In this document: positions 13,401-24,528 of the stretch, piece after piece | How the letters are laid out: each line of letters opens with the position of its first letter | Position numbering within the stretch: position 1 is the first letter of the stretch | From: Nemertoderma westbladi | Taxonomy: Eukaryota; Xenacoelomorpha; Nemertodermatida; Nemertodermatidae | Assembly: GCA_032718475.1 (NCBI GenBank) | Contig: JAUCBJ010005272.1 | Coordinates: 1 to 35,007, forward strand | Reading direction: 5' to 3' | DNA length: 35,007 nucleotides | Made by a program: the position numbers and the translations under genes | The notes under the pieces: model-generated | What the model saw: only the letters and a program-made list of their open reading frames with translations | Databases searched by the model: none | Told to the model about the DNA's origin: nothing

Positions 13401-16400
13401 ATACCTTCTGCAAAGTACTCGTTTTGGTTTTTTGCGGCGTAAGTATTTTTCCACTTCCCATTAGCGATTGATGTTGTGTATGATTGTTTAACTTTAGCAA
13501 ATAATGTCTTATCGATTTCGTTTATCGCAACACCATGAATGCCATGAGCGAATTCGTGTAAGAATATATCTTCGCCACTGTAGCCATCCTGCAAAAATAT
13601 TATAAATTATAAAAAACTTGCCCACTCACTCACTATATTTGTACCATATATTAATCAAACTCAAATCAAATCTGATTTCAGTGATTGCCGCTTTGCACAA
13701 GCCTCACGCTATACCTAATATTTGGTAGTCTAGTGCACTCAAATATGAATTAATAATTATTCTATTATCTTACTCGTATGACCTGTAGTTTTTTTGTGTG
13801 GCTGTAGCTTCGCCGCAGAGATTACTGATAATGTTCTTACTATATTATCCGCCGATCCTGATAGGGGATGCTGGCATTGTCATATTGGTATTGCATTGAG
13901 CCGCCCCCTTTTGTGATCCAATGTTGAATATGAAGAACTCTGAATTAAAATTAAATGCTGTGTGACATAATTCTACGGTGCCCCTAAAGGGACATGATAT
14001 ATAATTTCTTATTGCTAATGCGTACCAACGACATATTAACTCAACTCGTTAAATCACATAGTAAACGTGCAAGCAACTTACTAACTTGTGCGAATGACTT
14101 GTAACTTTGTGTCAATGACTTACTAACTCGTGTGAATGACTTGTAACTTTGTGTCAATGCTAACTCGTGCGAATGACTTGTAACTTTGTGTCAATGACTA
14201 ACTAACTCGTGTGAATGACTTGTAACTTTGTGTCAATGACTTACTAACTCGTGTGAATGACTTGTAACTTTGTGTCAATGACTTACTAACTTGTGCGAAT
14301 GACTTCTAACTTTGTGTCAATGACTTACTAACTTGTGCGAATGACTTGTAACTTTGTGTCAATGACTTACTAACTTGTGCGAATGACTTGTAACTTTGTG
14401 TCAATGACTTACTAACTTGTGCGAATGACTTGTAACTTTGTGTCAATGACTTACTAACTTGTGCGAATGACTTGTAACTTTGTGTCAATGACTTACTAAC
14501 TCGTGTGAATGACTTGTAACTTTGTGTCAATGACTTACTAACTCGTGTGAATGACTTGTAACTTTGTGTCAATGACTTACTAACTCGTGTGAATGACTTG
14601 TAACTTTGTGTCAATGACTTACTAACTCGTGCGAATGACTTGTAACTTTGTGTCAATGACTAACTAACTCGTGTGAATGACTTGTAACTTTGTGTCAATG
14701 ACTTACTAACTCGTGTGAATGACTTGTAACTTTGTGTCAATGACTTACTAACTTGTGCGAATGACTTGTAACTTTGTGACAATGAGTTACTAACTTGTGC
14801 GAATGACTTGTAACTTTGTGTCAATGACTTACTAACTTGTGCGAATGACTTGTAACTTTGTGTCAATGACTTACTAACTTGTGCGAATGACTTGTAACTT
14901 TGTGTCAATGACTTACTAACTCGTGTGAATGACTTGTAACTTTGTGTCAATGACTTACTAACTCGTGTGAATGACTTGTAACTTTGTGTCAATGACTTAC
15001 TAACTCGTGCGAATGACTTGTAACTTTGTGTCAATGACTTACTAACTCGTGTGAATGACTTGTAACTTTGTGTCAATGACTTACTAACTCGTGTGAATGA
15101 CTTGTAACTTTGTGTTAATGACTTACTAACTCGTGTGAATGACTTGTAACTTTGTGTCAATGACTTACTAACTCGTGTGAATGACTTGTAACTTTGTGTC
15201 TACTACTACTACTACTAGGATCGGCATGCTGCATTGCAGCTGCATTTTTAAGAATGCTGTGCCGGCTTGTCAACAAAATTGCACCGCCACAACTCCCTAT
15301 CACCCATGACATTTGCTAGATCATCCGCATCTTTAAGGCCAGTGTCCTTTAAGATGCGTCTCAAGAAAGTCATGGGCTGTCCACCATGCTTATTCACTCC
15401 ATGAGGCTGCCAAAGTACAAGATTATGCACTGGCTGGTCCTCACGGCGAATGCAATGTCCTGCAAAGCGGAGGCGATTTTGTTCTAGTGTCAAGCTTGGG
15501 GGAACCAATGAGACACCTCCAATGTTATATAGTGTCTGGTTGGAGATGTGTGCATTGTACTTGACACAATGTACCCGGCGTAGCATTCTTGTGAATATGC
15601 CATCCAGAGATTTGGTGTCCTCAGCAGTTAGAGCCCAGCATGGACTCCCGTAGAGGAGTACTGGAACTACTGCTGCTCTAAATAATCGGACCTTAAGTTT
15701 CCGATTAATTCTAGGTGACTTCCAAATCCTGGAAAGCCTATTCAAGGCTGCCCATGCCTTTCCCTTACGTATTCGAAGGTCCTCACCTGACTTCCGGATC
15801 CATGATCCCAGGTAACAGAAGTCGTCCACATGCTCAAGCATACCATCCTTTGAGCTTATGCTCATCCGATCAGAAACTTGCTGAGGACTTTCAAAGTTAA
15901 CTGTCAGAATTTTGGTCTTTCTGGAGTTAATAAAAAGACCAACACTAGAAGCAGCATGTTCTAATGAGCTGAGGAGCCGCTGGGCTCCCTCTAATGATTC
16001 TGAGAGTACTCCTAAGTCATCAGCAAAGTCTAGATCAGTTATGTACTTGGCAGGATTTCCTCGACTTCTGGAGCCAGTAGGTGGAGTTATCATCACCCCA
16101 TCATCATTATGATGATCTAAGGACATGCGTAGAACATAGTCAACCACAATAATGAACAGGAATGGTGCAAGTGTGTCTCCTTGGAGGACGCCCCATAACA
16201 CTTCAAATGGTTCTGTGTCACCATCAACAGTAGACACAAATGTTGTCGAATGACAGTTTGTGTCAATGACTTACTAACTCGTGTGAATGACTTGTAACTT
16301 TGTATCAATGACTTACTAACTCGTGTGAATGACTTGTAACTTTGTGTCAATGACTTACTAACTCGTCCGAATGAATTGTAACTTTGTGTCAATGACTTAC

Positions 16401-19115
16401 TAACTTGTGCGAATGACTTGTAACTTTGTGACAATGAGTTACTAACTTGTGCGAATGACTTTAACTTTGTGTCAATGACTTACTAACTTGTGCGAATGAC
16501 TTGTAACTTTGTGTCAATGACTTACTAACTTGTGCGAATGACTTGTAACTTTGTGTCAATGACTTACTAACTCGTGTGAATGACTTGTAACTTTGTGTCA
16601 ATGACTTACTAACTCGTGTGAATGACTTGTAACTTTGTGTCAATGACTTACTAACTCGTGCGAATGACTTGTAACTTTGTGTTAATGACTTACTAACTCG
16701 TGTGAATGACTTGTAACTTTGTGTCAATGACTTACTAACTCGTGTGAATGACTTGTAACTTTGTGTTAATGACTTACTAACTCGTGTGAATGACTTGTAA
16801 CTTTGTGTCAATGACTTACTAACTCGTGTGAATGACTTGTAACTTTGTGTCAATGACTTACTAACTCGTGTGAATGACTTGTAACTTTGTATCAATGACT
16901 TACTAACTCGTGTGAATGACTTGTAACTTTGTGTCAATGACTTACTAACTCGTCCGAATGAATTGTAACTTTGTGTCAATGACTTACTAACTCGTGTGAA
17001 TGACTTGTAACTTTGTGTCAATGACTTACTAACTCCTGTTAATGACTTGTAACTTTGTGTCAATGACTTACTAACTCACTCATGTGAATCACTTGTAACT
17101 TTGTGTCAATGACTTACTAACTTGTGCGAATGACTTGTAACTTTGTGTCAATGACTTACTAACTCGTGTGAATGACTTGTAACTTTGTGTCAATGACTTA
17201 CTAACTCGTGTGAATCATTTGTAACTTTGTGTCAATGACTTACTTTCTCGTGTGAATGACTTGTAACTTTGTGTCAATGACATACTAACTCGTGTGAATG
17301 ACTTGTAACTTTGTGTCAATGACTTACTAACTCGTGTGAATGACTTGTAACTTTGTGTCAATGACTTACTAACTCGTCCGAATGAATTGTAACTTTGTGT
17401 CAATGACTTACTAAATCGTGTGAATGACTTGTAACTTTGTGTCAATGACTTACTAACTCGTCCGAATGAATTGTAACTTTGTGTCAATGACTTACTAACT
17501 CGTGTGAATGACTTGTAACTTTGTGTCAATGACTTACTAACTCGTGTTAATGACTTGTAACTTTGTGTCAATGACTTTACTAACTCGTGTGAATCACTTG
17601 TAACTTTGTGTCAATGACTTACTAACTTGTGCGAATGACTTGTAACTTTGTGTCAATGACTTACTAACTCGTGTGAATGACTTGTAACTTTGTGTCAATG
17701 ACTTACTAACTCGTGTGAATCATTTGTAACTTTGTGTCAATGACTTACTAACTCGTGTGAATGACTTGTAACTTTGTGTCAATGCTAACTCGTGCGAATG
17801 ACTTGTAACTTTGTGTCAATGCTAACTCGTGTGAATCACTTGTAACTTTGTGTCAATGACTTACTAACTCGTGTGAATGACTTGTAACTTTGTGTTAATG
17901 ACTTACTAACTCGTGTGAATGACTTGTAACTTTGTGTCAATGACTTACTAACTCGTGTGAATCATTTGTAACTTTGTGTCAATGACTTACTAACTCGTGT
18001 GAATGACTTGTAACTTTGTGTCAATGCTAACTCGTGTGAATCACTTGTAACTTTGTGTCAATGACTTACTAACTTGTGCGAATGACTTGTAACTTTGTGT
18101 CAATGACTTACTAACTCGTGTGAATGACTTGTAACTTTGTGTCAATGACTTACTAACTCGTGTGAATCATTTGTAACTTTGTGTCAATGACTTACTAACT
18201 CGTCCGAATGAATTGTAACTTTGTGTCAATGACTTACTAACTCGTGTGAATGACTTGTAACTTTGTGTCAATGACTTACTAACTCGTGTTAATGACTTGT
18301 AACTTTGTGTCAATGACTTTACTAACTCGTGTGAATCACTTGTAACTTTGTGTCAATGACTTACTAACTTGTGCGAATGACTTGTAACTTTGTGTCAATG
18401 ACTTACTAACTCGTAATGTCCAACTCCCAATGGCGTCCTAATTTGAATAACAGATTGTACCTTTTGTAAGGTGGTCAATGCCAGATGGGGAGTCCTTAGC
18501 ATGGATGACGAGGTACCTGGTTTTCTGGGACAATAACCATGAAGACCTGACTGACTTACAAACTATACTTAGTTTGTAAAAGTAATACTCAAAATAAAAA
18601 TACAACATTTCTAGCGGTTTTATTCAATGCAGTACTCACTTGTGCTACTGGGTAGCAATCCTGATTCTCTTCAGCTCCAGTTGATATGGGAATTGATAAG
18701 ATAGCGCCATATCCGCGTGATAATGCGGCAATGTGGGAATGTTCTGGAATGTCCGAAGATACTTCGTCAGCCGCCATTAAACCGGCTCGTCCTTGAGCAT
18801 TAAAGTAAGCGTCCCTTAAATCCCGCCTATCGGCGAACAGAAACCAAACCGTATAACAGGCTCGAGTTAGTGCACTGTCTGATACCTTGTCCGAGCTTAT
18901 TATTGGAATACCGTAAGCGTGGAGGTATTTCTTGTAGAAAGGAGATAGTTTGAGTTCTTCTTTCACAGAAATGGGAACCGGTGAAACATATTTACAGTTA
19001 CAGTTTCTCCAGGATCTACCACGGTCGGGAAAAAAGGGACTTCTTGCTGATCGGCTGTTAAATACGATTTTATAATCATGGAAACTTTTTGACAGAGGCA
19101 AATAGCAGAAAACAC
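4170..19115 (-). CDS. Gene A: paralogous ATLF-like metallopeptidase with ShKT domain (both ends missing)
   Basis: Four exons on the minus strand join in phase: 19115-18640, 13588-13405, 10198-10028 and 4400-4170. The product has the same order as gene B: N-terminal domain with DIPEH and EENQDCYP, then HEFAH and EYFAE zinc motifs, IFPCKN and NRCSKR, then ShKT. Exons 2 and 3 match gene B exactly in length (184 and 171 bp) and all phases agree. The ShKT exon ends with a good phase-1 donor, so more exons are expected; I see no FN3, TM or stop exon in 1-4169, so they lie off the left edge or are lost. Introns are 3-6 kb and packed with LINE pieces and a minisatellite, but no visible exon carries a stop or frameshift. 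Probably a functional secreted or surface protease; activity unproven. Confidence 0.85.
4401..6189. other. Gene A intron 3, left part, no recognised feature
   Basis: AT-rich sequence. Visible items are a 14-bp tandem repeat (caaccgacagcaga, two and a half copies) near 4697-4735, three copies of acccatgcaca at about 5381, 5538 and 5715, and ATTT-rich stretches at 5755-5960. No coding similarity was seen. Confidence 0.5.
6190..8020 (+). pseudogene. Decayed LINE (endonuclease C-terminus, linker and RT)
   Basis: Plus-strand pieces in order: a stretch matching the endonuclease C-terminus (TKSGETA frame, 6270-6300), GIFPRNPNEN (about 6400), a linker with LAYNLSQKYIHDKIEE (about 6555-6610), RT pieces NKMILYRIRAHI (about 7087), FDSIHKGKMLEILRAYGIPE (about 7297), SPDGETEFF and GILQGNTLALLLFVIVLDYV (about 7450-7510), and a C-terminal block ERDTELETIEIATT (about 7935). 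Many stops and frameshifts are present and the FADD box is lost. The order is that of a non-LTR retrotransposon ORF2 with internal deletions. Confidence 0.72.
8034..8160 (-). pseudogene. Antisense LINE linker fragment
   Basis: This stretch (ttctcctggctgatg, then agatcttccttagctttctc) matches 21850-21920 in the same orientation and the 6500-6600 linker in reverse. It is therefore a minus-strand scrap of the same LINE type lying between two plus-strand pieces. Confidence 0.6.
8165..8790 (+). pseudogene. Young LINE copy with large internal deletion
   Basis: Bases from about 8299 match the 3' part of the element at 32537-33653 almost perfectly, from the codons for VRLFRAAVVPVLLYGSPCWA to the (TAG)n tail at 8762-8775. 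Upstream, 8165-8298 encodes SVRSSFTLQLSNRYEALASE, which looks like the endonuclease-RT linker, so the RT core appears deleted between the two. A 14-base deletion removes the element's stop codon, letting the frame run on to 8874. Near-identity to the other copies implies recent origin. Confidence 0.75.
8791..9689. other. Gene A intron 3, no recognised feature
   Basis: AT-rich DNA with interrupted frames only. I see no exon, RNA gene or clear repeat family. Confidence 0.45.
9690..9745 (+). pseudogene. Short RT scrap (GVLQGDTLTPFIF)
   Basis: The plus strand encodes GVLQGDTLTPFIF followed by a stop. GVLQGDTLAPFLF is the matching segment in the intact RT copies. Only this piece of the domain is recognisable. 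Confidence 0.6.
10028..10198 (-). CDS. Gene A exon 3: end of metallopeptidase-like domain
   Basis: 171 bp, phases 1 and 1, acceptor TTTTTTAG, donor GTAAGT. It reads TQTFFDVNGGNNNG, VAYRLMEDIFPCKN and NRCSKR, aligned without gaps to gene B exon 3. The Asn/Gly-rich middle replaces gene B's acidic segment. Confidence 0.9.
10199..11045. other. Gene A intron 2, left part, AT-rich
   Basis: No gene seen. It has a 12-G run at 11022-11033, TATA-rich stretches at 10870-10980 and, near 10838-10865, a piece similar to 12697-12722 on the other side of the LINE below. Confidence 0.5.
11046..12640 (-). pseudogene. Second LINE type (Jockey/CR1-like), RT core deleted
   Basis: Reading the minus strand: SARNSWLNTQLNELNTKTGS and SNFWKAYSRLINENN (about 12570-12460), a pre-RT region, then RT fingers RKGSSTTDYLYGL and MIDFEKAFDSVW (about 11850-11730), and after a gap KLDTKIFKYTQNEIYSYIQH and the C-terminal cysteine motif DLCACGKPETEEHYLFECPH (about 11190-11130). 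The region with the catalytic YxDD/FADD box is missing, so it cannot move. Its sequence differs from the other LINEs here, so it is a separate family; the clade name is tentative. Confidence 0.75.
12641..13404. other. Gene A intron 2, right part, no gene seen
   Basis: AT-rich with a few GTTGC-type motifs (gttgctagggaaa, gttgccatgaaaaa). A palindromic taggccta-type motif lies near 13364. No exon was recognised. Confidence 0.45.
13405..13588 (-). CDS. Gene A exon 2: HExxH zinc-binding exon
   Basis: 184 bp, phase 0 to phase 1, acceptor TTTTTGCAG, donor GTATAC. It encodes GEDIFLHEFAHGIHG and ends NEYFAE. The HEFAH form is the one I associate with secreted ATLF-like proteins. Its 5' intron holds the 42-bp minisatellite and a nested LINE copy. 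Confidence 0.92.
13589..14073. other. Gene A intron 1, unique part, no feature seen
   Basis: The sequence between the exon 2 acceptor and the minisatellite contains no open exon or known repeat that I recognise. Confidence 0.45.
14074..15200. repeat. 42-bp minisatellite, left block
   Basis: About 27 head-to-tail units carrying gacttactaactcgtgtgaa followed by tgacttgtaactttgtgtca. Variants are CGTGTG, TTGTGCG and CGTGCG, with some units lacking six bases. The unit is a multiple of three, so the minus strand stays open (SLTQSYKSFTRVSK per unit), but the array lies inside gene A intron 1 and has no coding support. Confidence 0.95.
15200..16248 (-). mobile_element. 5'-truncated young LINE copy inside the 42-bp minisatellite
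   Basis: The minus strand carries an open frame (16237-15248) for the RT C-terminal half: GVLQGDTLAPFLFIIVVDYV, TDLDFADDLGVLS (FADD catalytic box), GSWIRKSG, LYGSPCWAL and a C-terminal domain ending DKPAQHS. The 3' tail is (TAG)5 on the element strand. Minisatellite lies on both sides, and tttgtgtc (15193-15200 and 16257-16264) is a likely target-site duplication, with about eight extra bases at the 5' end. The endonuclease and RT fingers are missing, so it cannot move alone. Confidence 0.88.
16249..18414. repeat. 42-bp minisatellite, right block
   Basis: About 51 further units of the same repeat. Marker variants (tccgaatgaattg, tgttaatgacttg, gtgaatcacttg, gtgacaatgagttac, gactttactaac) recur in the same order, showing that blocks of many units were duplicated. 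It ends in unique DNA at 18415. Confidence 0.95.
18640..19115 (-). CDS. Gene A exon 1 (of those visible): N-terminal part of the metallopeptidase-like domain
   Basis: 476 bp, acceptor GTTACAG, donor GTGAGT after CYPVAQ, phase 1 to phase 0. Residues from DRGRSWRNCNCKY through YFNAQGRAG are almost identical to gene B, whereas both ends of the exon (for example MAADEVSSDIPEHSHIAALS against gene B's ATTELATDIPEHNLLDS) are clearly diverged. The patchy identity points to gene conversion. The first 26 or so codons show no similarity between the copies. Confidence 0.88.
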
Positions 19116-21414
19116 CTGTAACATTATAAAACATTTAGATATTAATTTTATTCCAAAATTCCAAAACATTTTAAACTCCATTAGTATCATATCACATTTT
19201 TATGTAGCTTAATATTACTATGGTAAGTTACAATAAAATTTAATTTTGAAAATAATTAAAATCGTAATCATTAAAATTGTTATCGTCACAAACAATGTAT
19301 TGGCAGATAGTCCTATAGGCCTAATACCTACTTTTATAGTGTTTATATTATATCAACCATAGGCTTACGACTTTCAAGACATTCAGGTTAGTGGTAGTGC
19401 AGTAAGTTGGTGTACCGGTAACACCGGTAAATGTGTTACCGCGATTAGCGGTTTTGCTACTTTTAAAGGTTAGAGAAATTCCATCCAGATTATACATTTT
19501 CTACAGTTTATCCATTTTTTTATACATTTGTTAACAACAAAAGTTTCATACACAGTACTTAATAAGTAGTCGTTTCGTATTGACACAATTCTGAAATTAA
19601 ACACACACTTGTCACCAATTAGTTTACAATGTTGTGCCCCACTATCTTTATTTACACCCACACCCATTACACAACACACACCTCTTTGACACTTATTCTG
19701 CGCAATCTTACACTTTCCTTTTGTTGACAACTCCACTTATTCGGACACATACAATACATGGGGGGGGGGGTTCTTGCAACTACAACCTTGGTTCTTCGGA
19801 TATTAGGAACCATTTATGTTAGATATTACATCATTGTATCACAGATTCTCAGCCAGACCTCAGACACAATGAGTTGACTAAGACTTACTGATCAACAAAT
19901 ATCCCCAACAACGTGGGAATTGAGCCATTTGGGGTGCTGATTAATCCGACAGATCAACTGTTGTTAACGTGATGATATCATTGATAATCACCCAGATATC
20001 GGAAATAAACAAACATAATATATTTTTTAATTAATCAAACAGAATTTATTTACAATATGGCAACTTATTGGTAAATCATGATAAATCTGAAATAGGTATA
20101 TGTAACCTTTCACGTTATCCTGTAGTTAGGAACGCCGAAAAATCATAAAAAACTTTTAAACAAAATTTAGTAGATTATAGAACTCCGCTTGGGTATTCTT
20201 CCTACCAAAGTAAATCGATAGATAGTTTATTTATATTATTTTTATTCAATTTATCATATTTATGATTTTTGAATAAGATAAGGGGGAAGTTTCCAGTTTC
20301 GAGTGCTTACAACGCCAAACTCTGGCTAGTTTTATAGAGGTATTATTATGCTGATGCCAAATGTGCTTCAAATAAATTGTACAAAGTAAAAAGCATTTAA
20401 TATTAGCAATCTATTCTGGCAGAATGAGTTGTTATAGAAAATATGTTGGCAAACGATATATTGGCCCATTAATATTTTAAACACTCCTGACAATGAGACT
20501 ATGTGGTGGATTTTCAGACCTGTCAATAGCAAAAACATCTTCAGTAAGTTTATTTTTCGAAATAAATATTAGATAGATTGTAGCCTTAAAGTAATTTAAC
20601 TTGTCGTGGGTATCGAGTATTAATTCGAATTTAGAATTTCAAAAATTTGTATTATCAATGACATGTCTAGTGTTTTTTATATTGTTATAAAATTAAAATT
20701 ATTGAAATTACTTTAACAATAATGACAAAAAAATATCTTCAAAACTATAAAAATATCGTTTTCGTTAATGTATTTTTTTTAACAATTTCAGGTTGGTACC
20801 CAGCGAAAATTATGATAATATGAAACCGAAACTGAAACTAATTCATCCTAAATGGCAATAATATTTATGAAAAAAATACTATGGATTTCGCCAACATCAC
20901 CATTCTCTAACTCATGCGTCCAGGTGTGGTATATACTGAAATGGCAATAGGCCATTTCACTGCTGTGATGAATAACAAGAGACTGTTCCCCGAAACAAAT
21001 ATATACTACGCAAAATTTATTCATTATTACAATACAATAATATCTTTATTTGTTGTGCAATTAAGGAAATTGCTAATGAATAATGTATTTGCAATTATGC
21101 TTAGGTTTATATGTTTGGGGGTTTAATTAGGTACGCACACGCTTGTCTGTTGTTAATTACATTGGCTGTTTCTGATTAACGAATGATAATCGAATTGCAC
21201 TTTGTGCTCAAAAGGGATGATGCCCTTTCGCCGTAGTTTAATGTATGACAGCAAATAAAATATCTATTACAATGTGTTCCCTCTTCTAATTCTAATTCCA
21301 CAACCAAATAAACATTCTCGTCGTATTTGATATTATCTTTCACCTAATAATTATAATAATACTTTGGCTAGTTATATATTGGCCTCCGACACACAAAACC
21401 CCACCCCTACCCCC

Positions 21415-21416
<2 letters not shown>
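19116..21416. other. Upstream of gene A's first visible exon; no convincing gene
   Basis: A signal-peptide exon for gene A (phase-1 donor, minus strand) should lie here or further up, but none could be picked out. A minus-strand frame at 19736-19470 is Cys-rich but unsupported. An 11-G run is at 19760-19770. Confidence 0.45.

Positions 21417-21446
<30 letters not shown>
21417..21446. repeat. Run of 30 C
   Basis: Uninterrupted C30 on the plus strand, preceded by C-rich DNA. On the minus strand it is a G-run able in principle to form G-quadruplexes. Its length may be affected by sequencing error. Confidence 0.9.
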
Positions 21447-21559
21447 ATACCTGCCAACACTGAACACAAATCCCCGTTTGGAAAACGGGCGATTGCTCAC
21501 AGTTTTGGCTTGCCCCGCCCACATACATGCACAGATCGGGGAACACATTTACCATTTAG

Positions 21560-22700
21560 TGTACTACTACTGCTAGCGCTAGGACGAGCGAACTCGGACA
21601 GTGGAAATGAGGTGTAGGATGACTCTATAGGTAGCTTCTTGTCATATATTTTCCTTGTAGGGCTGACCTCGATGTTTGGTGGCTGCCCAAGCAAGTTTCT
21701 GAAGTGATCTTTCCAATTCCCAACACGTTCTTCGGGACTATCAGCTTTGAAGTGCCCCTTATCTCAACTTTTCCGACCAGATACCTCATTTACAGTTTGC
21801 CTTGATTGTTGGTGTATATTAGCAGTTGTAATTTCATCAATCTTGTCCTGTATGTACTTCTCCTGGCTGATGCTGTAGGTCAATTTAAGATCTTCCTTAG
21901 CTTTCTCAACCTTGTTGAATGTTGATGTTTTCGGTTGTTGGTTGTTCGATTTTTACTTTGTAAGCTATCTTAAGATCTTCTCTCTTACAAGTAACCTCAG
22001 AGTCTTGCCACCAGTCTTGCCAACATAATGTTTTCGTTTGGGTTTCTGGGGAATAAGCCTCTTGGCTGATTCCTTATGGCTTTTATTATATTCTGTTGTA
22101 TTGAATCTGTAGACCGGTCTTCATCAATTGACTGAACTACTTCAAATCGGTTTTGAACTTCTACTGTGTTAGCATCCTTTACTGCATTGTCAGTTCTGAG
22201 TTTCGCCCAGTCATAGTTGATATGCTTGCATGTCCTGGGATTGCTGGCTCTTAAACTGAGTCTGATCTCGCAGTTAATCATGCTGTTTCTCCACTTTTTG
22301 TTTATAAGGATGTATAATCCAGCTGTGCCTTGGATACATTAGAGTATTGAAAGGTCCATAGCTTCCCCTTATTCTTTTCGAATGTGGTGTTTGTTTGTAT
22401 CAATTCACATTCTTCCATTAGGTCTAAGAGTAAGCACCCATTTCTGTTCGAACTGGTGTTATAGGAACATAGTGTAACACTTGATGTATTCTGGGCCAAT
22501 TTGAGCATTGAAGTCACCAGCAATGACGTTGATGTTGTGTTTCGGAATGTCCTTTATAAGTCACGTCAGATCTTCATAAAACTTTAGATCCTCATACAGA
22601 TTGTTCTGACATTTAGTGTATGGTACATCAGTAATGGGATAAATTAGAGTTGAGCTGATAATGCTCCTGTAGTGAATGATTTATTCATTGATTGAGTGAT
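21560..22700 (-). pseudogene. Decayed LINE endonuclease and linker region
   Basis: The minus strand reads VIAGDFNAQIG (about 22530-22500), the GDFN motif of APE-type endonucleases, then GKLWTFQYSNVSKAQLDYTS, NKKWRNSMINCE, RLSLRASNPRTCKHINYDWA and QPRGLFPRNPNEN, then a linker near 21920-21850. The same series occurs at 6190-6600, so both are one LINE family. Stops and frameshifts show it is dead. No RT domain follows. Confidence 0.75.
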
Positions 22701-24528
22701 TTCAATATGATATTGTTCAGAAATGAAAAAAATTAGGAAGCATGTCACACTGGGTTCAACCAGTTTTTTTGGGACTAATGTTTCGAGTACGACACCTGGA
22801 GAGGGATACAAGTTGCGATCCAAAACACTTATACATTATACATTGTACCCAGCTGTTATATCCCATGTGGCCATGTCTTAGTTATACTGTCTTGGGTGAT
22901 GGGATTTACTACTGATGTACAGCAGTACTGATATACTGCGGTAGGCTACTGAATCTGTACCAGGATAGCAGTACTAGCACTGGACCCACTGATGACTGAT
23001 TATTATTATATTACACCTTATATATTATGACCTCATATATTATATGTATATGGTTGCGAACACATCATGGTGCTGTGAGTAGGATAATTTTCAGCATCAC
23101 AGATACATAATCAATAGACGGGTTTAAAAGATGGAAACTGGCTGGATTAACTACCAATGAGTCATTAAACTCGAAGAGAAACCCTACTGACTACTGAGAC
23201 CAGATATCTACATTCTAGACATTTTGCACTCCAGAATTCTTACAGCAAATTGTGTCTGTTGGCACTGTGCCAAGCATCCTGATTACCGTCTGGTGTGGAA
23301 CGAAATGGTGCAGTGATTTTCGTTCTGTGGGTCTTTGATTATTGATGTCTTTTAATTTTTTCTGAACCTTTTTTTATCATTCAATTTCTTGGGAGCAGCT
23401 TGTTTGTCCACAGTTATTGTGGTCCTACTTGGTTAGATAGATAGATATAGAGGAGTGAAAAGCAAGGGACCAACCGATCCGATGATTCTTATTTTATTTT
23501 TATAAGAGGGCAGCTATCACTGAGTAAGTAGAAATCACGCTGTGCTTTTGTAGATTTCTCTTGTGCAAAGCTTGATTGGGCAGCAGTAAGTACATAACTT
23601 CTACTTTTAAGAGATATGCCTGATTGGTTAGTACTGTTCGTAAAAATGTCTTGAATTCAGTATTCCAACGTAAAGTGCTTCTTCCCTCATTGACTGAAGG
23701 CGGGGTAACATGATGGTTGCAAAAATGGTTTGAAATATACATAGTGGTATCATTTACTTTTATTAAATATTAATTGTCTAATAAATAAATTACTTTTTAT
23801 GATAATAGTATGATGCTGAAGAAAAAATATAATTAATTTGATACATTGACGCATATGACAACGATGTTACATAACAAAAAATACCATATAAACAATACGT
23901 CGCATATAGTATGGGAAGACAAGTATAATTTGTAAACTAGGAAAGCAACTGATAAAGTACTCATAGTGATATATTCCCAAGCATGAAGCTGACCATAGCC
24001 GATGTCATTGCCAGCAGTTAGTAGTGCTTAAGGCCATAGGTTCCAAAAAAGGGGAGAATTGTACCACACAAAAGGTTATAACGGTTCTACAATATTAAGC
24101 GAAGGTTTAACAAAATAGTTCTAGTATGGTACCTCAAAACATGCGGAAATGCTCTAAGTCAACAAAGAGTGACAAATATTGATATTTTGTCGAATTAATG
24201 TAAATAGAGAGAGATTGGTGGAGGCTTATTAATAATAACATAGCACAAAATTGTCAGGTTCAGAGATTCACTAGTGCCAAATGCATAGAATAGTTGTAGG
24301 TTTCGAAGCCGCGTCTGTCTACACTATTTTGAAAAAGATTAGCATTGGATTGATTATGAATACGAGGAATCTTTGACCCTATTGACTTCAGTAATTCGTT
24401 ACAAGTAACAAATGGAATTCTGGGAAATGGGACTGTTACATGTGGTAATGCTACCGATTAGCAGTTTCTGCTAGCGAACAGCGGGATTTGTTACCATTGG
24501 GCATTCATTACATTGTATGATTTAGCAC
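22701..24528. other. Intergenic stretch downstream of gene B, no gene seen
   Basis: Mixed sequence with interrupted frames only; no protein motif was seen. Gene B's 3' UTR and polyadenylation site should fall near the right end. Confidence 0.45.

Noticed and set aside
14306-17571. Minus-strand frames with repeated SLTQSYKSFTRVSK
   Set aside because: They are an artefact of a 42-bp unit without stops, inside gene A intron 1, without start or splice support.
20914-21126. 70-residue plus-strand frame
   Set aside because: No motif, no neighbouring splice sites of quality, AT-rich.
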